From Onchocerca lupi (taxonomy: Eukaryota; Nematoda; Chromadorea; Rhabditida; Onchocercidae), in the NCBI GenBank assembly GCA_028564675.1, contig JAOVVO010000351.1, forward strand, positions 17,962-81,961: a stretch of DNA of 64,000 nt, in the 5' to 3' direction. Both the position numbers and the translations under genes were made by a program. Below are positions 59,886 to 64,000 of the stretch, one piece after another. The notes beneath the pieces are model-generated. The model was not told the origin of the DNA. It was given only the letters and a program-made list of their open reading frames with translations, and did not search any database. Positions within the stretch are counted from its first letter, which is position 1. Every line of letters begins with the position of its first letter.

Positions 59886-62651
59886 TTATAGCTGATTACT
59901 GATCGCTTCATCTTTATTCTCATCATCCATGTTTTGGCAGTGCTGATATTCCGAAATTAAGCCCTTAATAGTATTTTCCGCTTCAATAAATTCCGCTTCA
60001 TCCATTCCTTCATTTTTGTACAAGTGCAAAAAGGCCTTCTTCCGAAAAATCGCTATAAAAGAATTTAAAATAATTACAAGTTTTTCTCAAGATTCCCATA
60101 AGTCATTAATGAAACAAGTTTATAACCCACCATATATGATCAATTCAAAAGAAAATTACCTCTGAATCCTTTCGCAATTCTGATAAACACTTCTTTGATA
60201 GCAGTAGTATTACCAAGAAAGGCACCACTGATTGTGGTTTTACGAGCAGGCATCTTACAGAGATCTAAGTTGATGTTATTTGGAATCCATTCAGCAACCA
60301 AAGACGACTTCATGTTTTCAGTATTTATAATTCTAGCTTTCAATTCCTGAAAAACAAGATTTGTGACGCTTTGATGATGGCTTGAACGATACTGTAACTT
60401 TATATAAATTATATACTGACATGCATCGACATTGGTCCACGAAACATTGCAGTGGCAACCATACAATGACCATTTCTTGGATTACAAGCTGCTATCATGT
60501 TACGTGCGTCAAATAACTATAATAGAATTCTTAGGCACTTTAAATTGTATATAAATTTAGAAACTATTTTGTGATTTGCAAAAATTTCTAAATCTTTTTG
60601 AGTTTTATAGCGGTATCTGAATATGACAGTCAGTTGACTCACGTGAAAACATTCTCTTACTCCTGAAAAGCAAGATTCAGAGAGTCTCGAAAGCTTCTCG
60701 TACATTAACGTGATATCAAAAGCAATACTTTGGGAATTAGACAGTTATATTAGACTAAAGAGTTCAATTGCAGTTGAAAAGTTATAAAGTTGGATTTTTG
60801 CAATTCATACTATAATTTGACCTAATGCTCCTAAAAGCAACCTGTTCGATCAATTCATTGACTTCAAGTGACCCGGATGTAGCGCTATTGCAAGCAGTCA
60901 GCGGAGCGAAGCTAGGCATCAGAAAATGAAGTTTCGGGTACGGAGTCATGTTGACAGCCAATTTATCAAGATTCCATCGCCCGGGAAATCGCAAGCAACT
61001 AGTTATTCCGGACATCACCATCGATGCTCAAAATTTAATCATTATCTATCTTTAAGTTTTGTTACACTTTTGTTCAAAATACCAAGTCATCGATGAGATT
61101 GGCATTCATTTCAGATATTTTTCTGATTTAATGCAAAACGCATAGTTACGCTTGTCGCCATAATCAAACCTAATTCCGATTTCTCCAACCATGGTGTGAT
61201 TGTTATGATTTTTTATCTTCAATTACAAGATATTTGTTGAATGTCAGAGAGAAAAATTCGAAACTAACCTAAATGATTAAGATCATCATTTACTGGTTCA
61301 GAATCCGCCAGCTTACGCAAACAAATATCATAAAGTGCCTCATTATCGATGCAAAATGTCTCATGCACATTTTCAACGAGTTCATGTATAGACAATGCTG
61401 TATTGTATGAATCCACGGCAGTACTTGGTACCTGTTATCCATTGAGAAACAGTTCATGGATCAAATCATTATTTGATAGAAAGCAAAACTCACTAACATG
61501 CATAGGGTTTATCAATAAATCTGTTCAAATCTAATTCAACATTTCTGATCTATTTTGTCTCATTCTCAAGCGATAAATGAACAAGAATGTAAAATGATTG
61601 AATAACATACTTTGGCAGACGGAAATACAGAAAATGATGATAGAACGCGTTTCGCATATTGTTCATTTAATCTGGAGACGAGAAGCGCTCCCAGTCCAGA
61701 ACCTGTGCCACCTCCCAAGGAATGTGTCAGATGAAAGCCCTATAAAAGCATTTTTTCTTTTTTCCAAAATGATACCTAATTCATAGAAATGATAATTGCA
61801 AAATATTTTATAACTTCTATGCTCTAATATGCATCATTCTTATCAGAATAATATTATGAAATGAAAAGAATTATCTTCAGAATTGCCTTGTTACTCTTTT
61901 TTCTTGAATTATATAAATCAGAATCCAAAAATTAGTAATTGTTTTACCTGCAAATAGTCAGAGCTTTCCGCTTCTTTCCGGACAATATCAAGTACTTTAC
62001 CAACAAACTTTCTTCCTTCACTATAAAAGCCCCTGGGCCAAAGGTTGCTGGTACTGTCTTTACCAAATACAAAATTGTCCGGTCGGAAAAGTTTTCTATA
62101 ATTCGGAGAAAACAAGGAATCCGAGATCTCTGGCTCCAAATCAACAAGTATCGCACGAGGGAAGTACTTTTTCTCTTAAATTTAGTTTTGGATTTTTAAA
62201 ATACAATTCCATAGACTGATGGTACAATAATAATTTGAATAAATTAATTATCATGCTTGCTTTTTCTTTATGTTTGCAATAAGTGAAAATGTCAAGATTA
62301 ATAGTGCCAATGGCGAGAGCACTGAAGTTAAAGCTTAGTTTGATATTTTAATTTATCTTTTGTTCAAAATATTGAATCTTCAACAGAAAGAATTTCCAAA
62401 TCCAAATAAAAAAATGCAAACCTTTTGTTTCATTAAAATATACGCCGACACGTTCCAACTGTAATGGCGAATCACCTTTATAAATGCCATCAGGTCCGAT
62501 ACCATGCTCATCCGAAATTATTTCCCAAAACTGTAATTACCAGATTTATTTTTGATTCTTCTTAGCTAAAGACCAAAACTTTAATTAGCCAAACCTTAGT
62601 TCCAATATTATTGCCACATTGGCCAACTTGGATATGAACGATTCCTCCCAT
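59886..62651 (-). CDS. tbb: Divergent beta-tubulin, 439 aa, 9 exons
   Basis: Beta-tubulin forms GTP-binding alpha/beta heterodimers in microtubules. Exons (minus): 62651-62595, 62530-62422, 62174-61948, 61739-61611, 61431-61269, 61026-60842, 60516-60421, 60346-60160, 60052-59886; phases close. The GTP loop GGGTGSG (140-146), FRPDNFVFG and DNEALYDIC are kept, so the fold is intact. Departures from nearly invariant positions: the start is MGGI rather than MREI; the T7 loop reads FPGRWNLDKLAVN, two residues short of FPGQLNADLRKLAVN; and the M-loop region is ACNSATSGSLEVN. The tail is short and moderately acidic with an uncharged QL end. Benzimidazole-site residues are the susceptible forms F167, E198 and F200. 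The start follows an AACAG acceptor (62658-62659) by 6 bases. It is likely a specialised isotype comparable in status to C. elegans tbb-6; orthology not established. Confidence 0.94.
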
Positions 62652-62657
62652 GTTCTT

Positions 62658-62659
62658 CT
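62658..62659 (-). promoter_or_regulatory. Candidate trans-splice acceptor for the beta-tubulin mRNA
   Basis: TTATTAAATAACAG ends 6 bases before the ATG, with no upstream tubulin exon expected because the ATG begins the conserved N-terminus. Confidence 0.55.
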
Positions 62660-62961
62660 GTTATTTAATAAACTTTCCAGAAATAGCCAAATAATTCGCA
62701 GCCGTACCAGAAGAATAGCAAGCAAAAGCTATGGTTTGAGGAGTTCTTTTCTCAACCTTTAAATAGATATGAATTATGCAAATTAATCTGAATATGTCAT
62801 CATTTTCTATATTCCAGTCTATTGAGATATATTACTCAATCATTTTATTTTTTAACGAAATTTGCATAAATTAGTGTTTCCAAAAAACTATCACTGTAAT
62901 TCTCACATCATACTTTATGAAAAAAAAAAAAAAGAAAAAAAAAAAAGAAAGAACCACTGTA

Positions 62962-63061
62962 TTCATAAGGCCAAATGAGTTTGCATTGTTAATATACCGA
63001 TATCATACCTTTTCGTCCATGTCACTTCTGATTTCATAAATTTAGTGCAACAAAGCATTAC
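62962..63061. repeat. Diverged direct repeat flanking beta-tubulin, copy 2
   Basis: Partner of 59116-59216, same orientation, with about one quarter of positions changed. It lies about 310 bp upstream of the tubulin start. The pair brackets the gene and points to an old segmental duplication or a dispersed repeat family. Confidence 0.8.
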
Positions 63062-64000
63062 ATCGATGTACTGTTATACAGATTCATATTTCTTCTGTTC
63101 TCCATGAATACTTCTCAAGTTGTAATCACTACTCTCAGAAGTATCCCGGGATGGTCGGCAATCGATAACTGCTTTTTTGTTTAGGTGAATAAATAATTCA
63201 GAAATAAGAAATAGACATGAATCACGGAAATTTCTTCTATTGATTTCGAATTTCACTCATTTTTAAGATTTCTATAATTTATTTCCTTCAGAAATATCGC
63301 TTGCACACTTGAGTTTATTTCATGTCGAAACTAGCTCAGACCGATCGTTGCCACTTCGACGACGTTTATCGAGCCTTTATCCCGAATCCGAGTGACAAAG
63401 TGAAATGTACACAGTGATAATGCATCTGCATGTTGCGAGATAGGAAGAGATGAGAATTATAAGACAGAAGTCAAAGGATGAATCTCCATCGGTGAATCGG
63501 AATGGACGAGAACGTGTCATCACATTTGTGACTTCAAGAAAAGTGGGAAACCGATGAATGGATTCCAGATTTGCCAGAAAAGAAGACTGGGAGCTTCTCA
63601 ATTACTTATCGATTTCATTTTGGTGTATTTTAATTTGGTATTTCACACTGCGAAGTTTCATTATTTTGCCATTTGCATAAAAAATAAATGACAATATATG
63701 TGTATGTATGTGGCATAGCAATGATCAAAATATTTATAAAAACACCATTAAACCATTAATTTGTTTGTTCAATCATTCGGCACGCTTTTTCAAAACTTTT
63801 GCATTTCCGATGCTCGTTTCAAATTTAACAAAGTTGGATGGAAGCGCATTGAAGTACCAAAAGGAGAAGATATTCAAAAGCAGGATCATTTCTCATTACG
63901 TGCATTTTACAAGATCCATTTCCGTTTGCAATGAAAACAGTCTGCTTATCATTCCACAGATTAATTGGCTAGCATCCTTGATTACGTCAATTCGCTTCAA
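63062..64000. other. Window end with ambiguous open frames
   Basis: At 63781-64000 the plus strand is open without a stop to the window edge, including an ATG at 63811. The minus strand has a 30-codon open stretch (64000-63911, RIDVIKDASQLICGMISRL...) ending at a GTAAAA donor-like site. Only one, or neither, can be real. A minus frame at 63074-63180 (VIDCRPSRDTSESSDYNL...) is also protein-like. No family recognised, and the neighbouring sequence is needed. Confidence 0.3.

Noticed and set aside
62673..62762. Minus-strand frame ending ...SSGTAANYLAISGKFIK before the tubulin start
   Set aside because: It could be a last exon of an upstream gene, but the plus strand is equally open, the acceptor (TTTAAAG) is weak and no upstream exon matches.
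1..64000. tRNA, rRNA, CRISPR or bacterial endosymbiont insertions
   Set aside because: Reading by eye found no cloverleaf with A/B boxes, no regularly spaced repeats and no bacterial-type gene; a tRNAscan/Rfam search would be needed to exclude small RNAs fully.

Overview
The window is about 70% A+T eukaryotic DNA with many spliced genes. GT-AG introns have pyrimidine-rich 3' ends closing in TTTCAG or TTTTAG, and several start codons sit 0-26 bases after an unpaired splice acceptor, as expected for spliced-leader trans-splicing. The gene set (DGN-type dystroglycan, TWK two-pore K+ channel, FMRFamide-receptor-like GPCR, nematode-like elongase), long AT-rich introns and many poly(A)/poly(T) runs suggest a parasitic nematode, most likely a filarial (clade III) worm. 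The species cannot be fixed from sequence alone. I saw no bacterial, phage, CRISPR or autonomous transposon gene.

Layout. 1-7.2 kb: no gene recognised; holds a (TG)27 microsatellite. 7.5-9.3 kb (-): ELO fatty-acid elongase, 4 exons, 269 aa, accompanied by three long fold-back repeats. 12.2-15.7 kb (-): TraB-domain protein, 10 exons, 486 aa. 16.3-18.1 kb (-): mitoferrin, 5 exons, 303 aa, with a possible membrane-protein exon just upstream. 19.3-23.1 kb (+): dystroglycan, 9 exons, 634 aa, PPxY tail, preceded by a 42-codon secreted-peptide-like ORF. 24.9-25.9 kb (-): secreted all-helical 158-aa protein. 26-34.8 kb: no gene recognised. 34.8-46.4 kb (-): TWK K+ channel, 10 exons, 780 aa, with a 7.2 kb intron splitting the first pore signature. 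46.4-49.7 kb: no gene recognised. 49.7-57.7 kb (-): mitochondrial processing peptidase beta, 11 exons read (461 aa, last exon not found), hosting an intronless GPCR gene in a 4 kb intron. A small ORF lies 143 bp upstream on the same strand. 59.9-62.7 kb (-): divergent beta-tubulin, 9 exons, 439 aa. 62.7-64 kb: ambiguous partial ORFs.

The genes do not form one pathway. Three concern mitochondria (mitoferrin iron import, MPP-beta presequence cleavage, and possibly the tail-anchored TraB protein). Others serve muscle and matrix attachment (dystroglycan), excitability (TWK channel, peptide receptor), lipids (ELO) and the cytoskeleton (tubulin).

Most worth follow-up: the three elo-associated hairpins, one of them a near-perfect 41+41 nt stem; the beta-tubulin that has lost the MREI autoregulatory start and two T7-loop residues; the repeated QT/TQT motifs in the TWK tail; the nested intronless GPCR; and the small ORF jammed against the dystroglycan leader. 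Exon boundaries were derived by hand from splice consensus plus frame closure. Every complete multi-exon model closes in frame.
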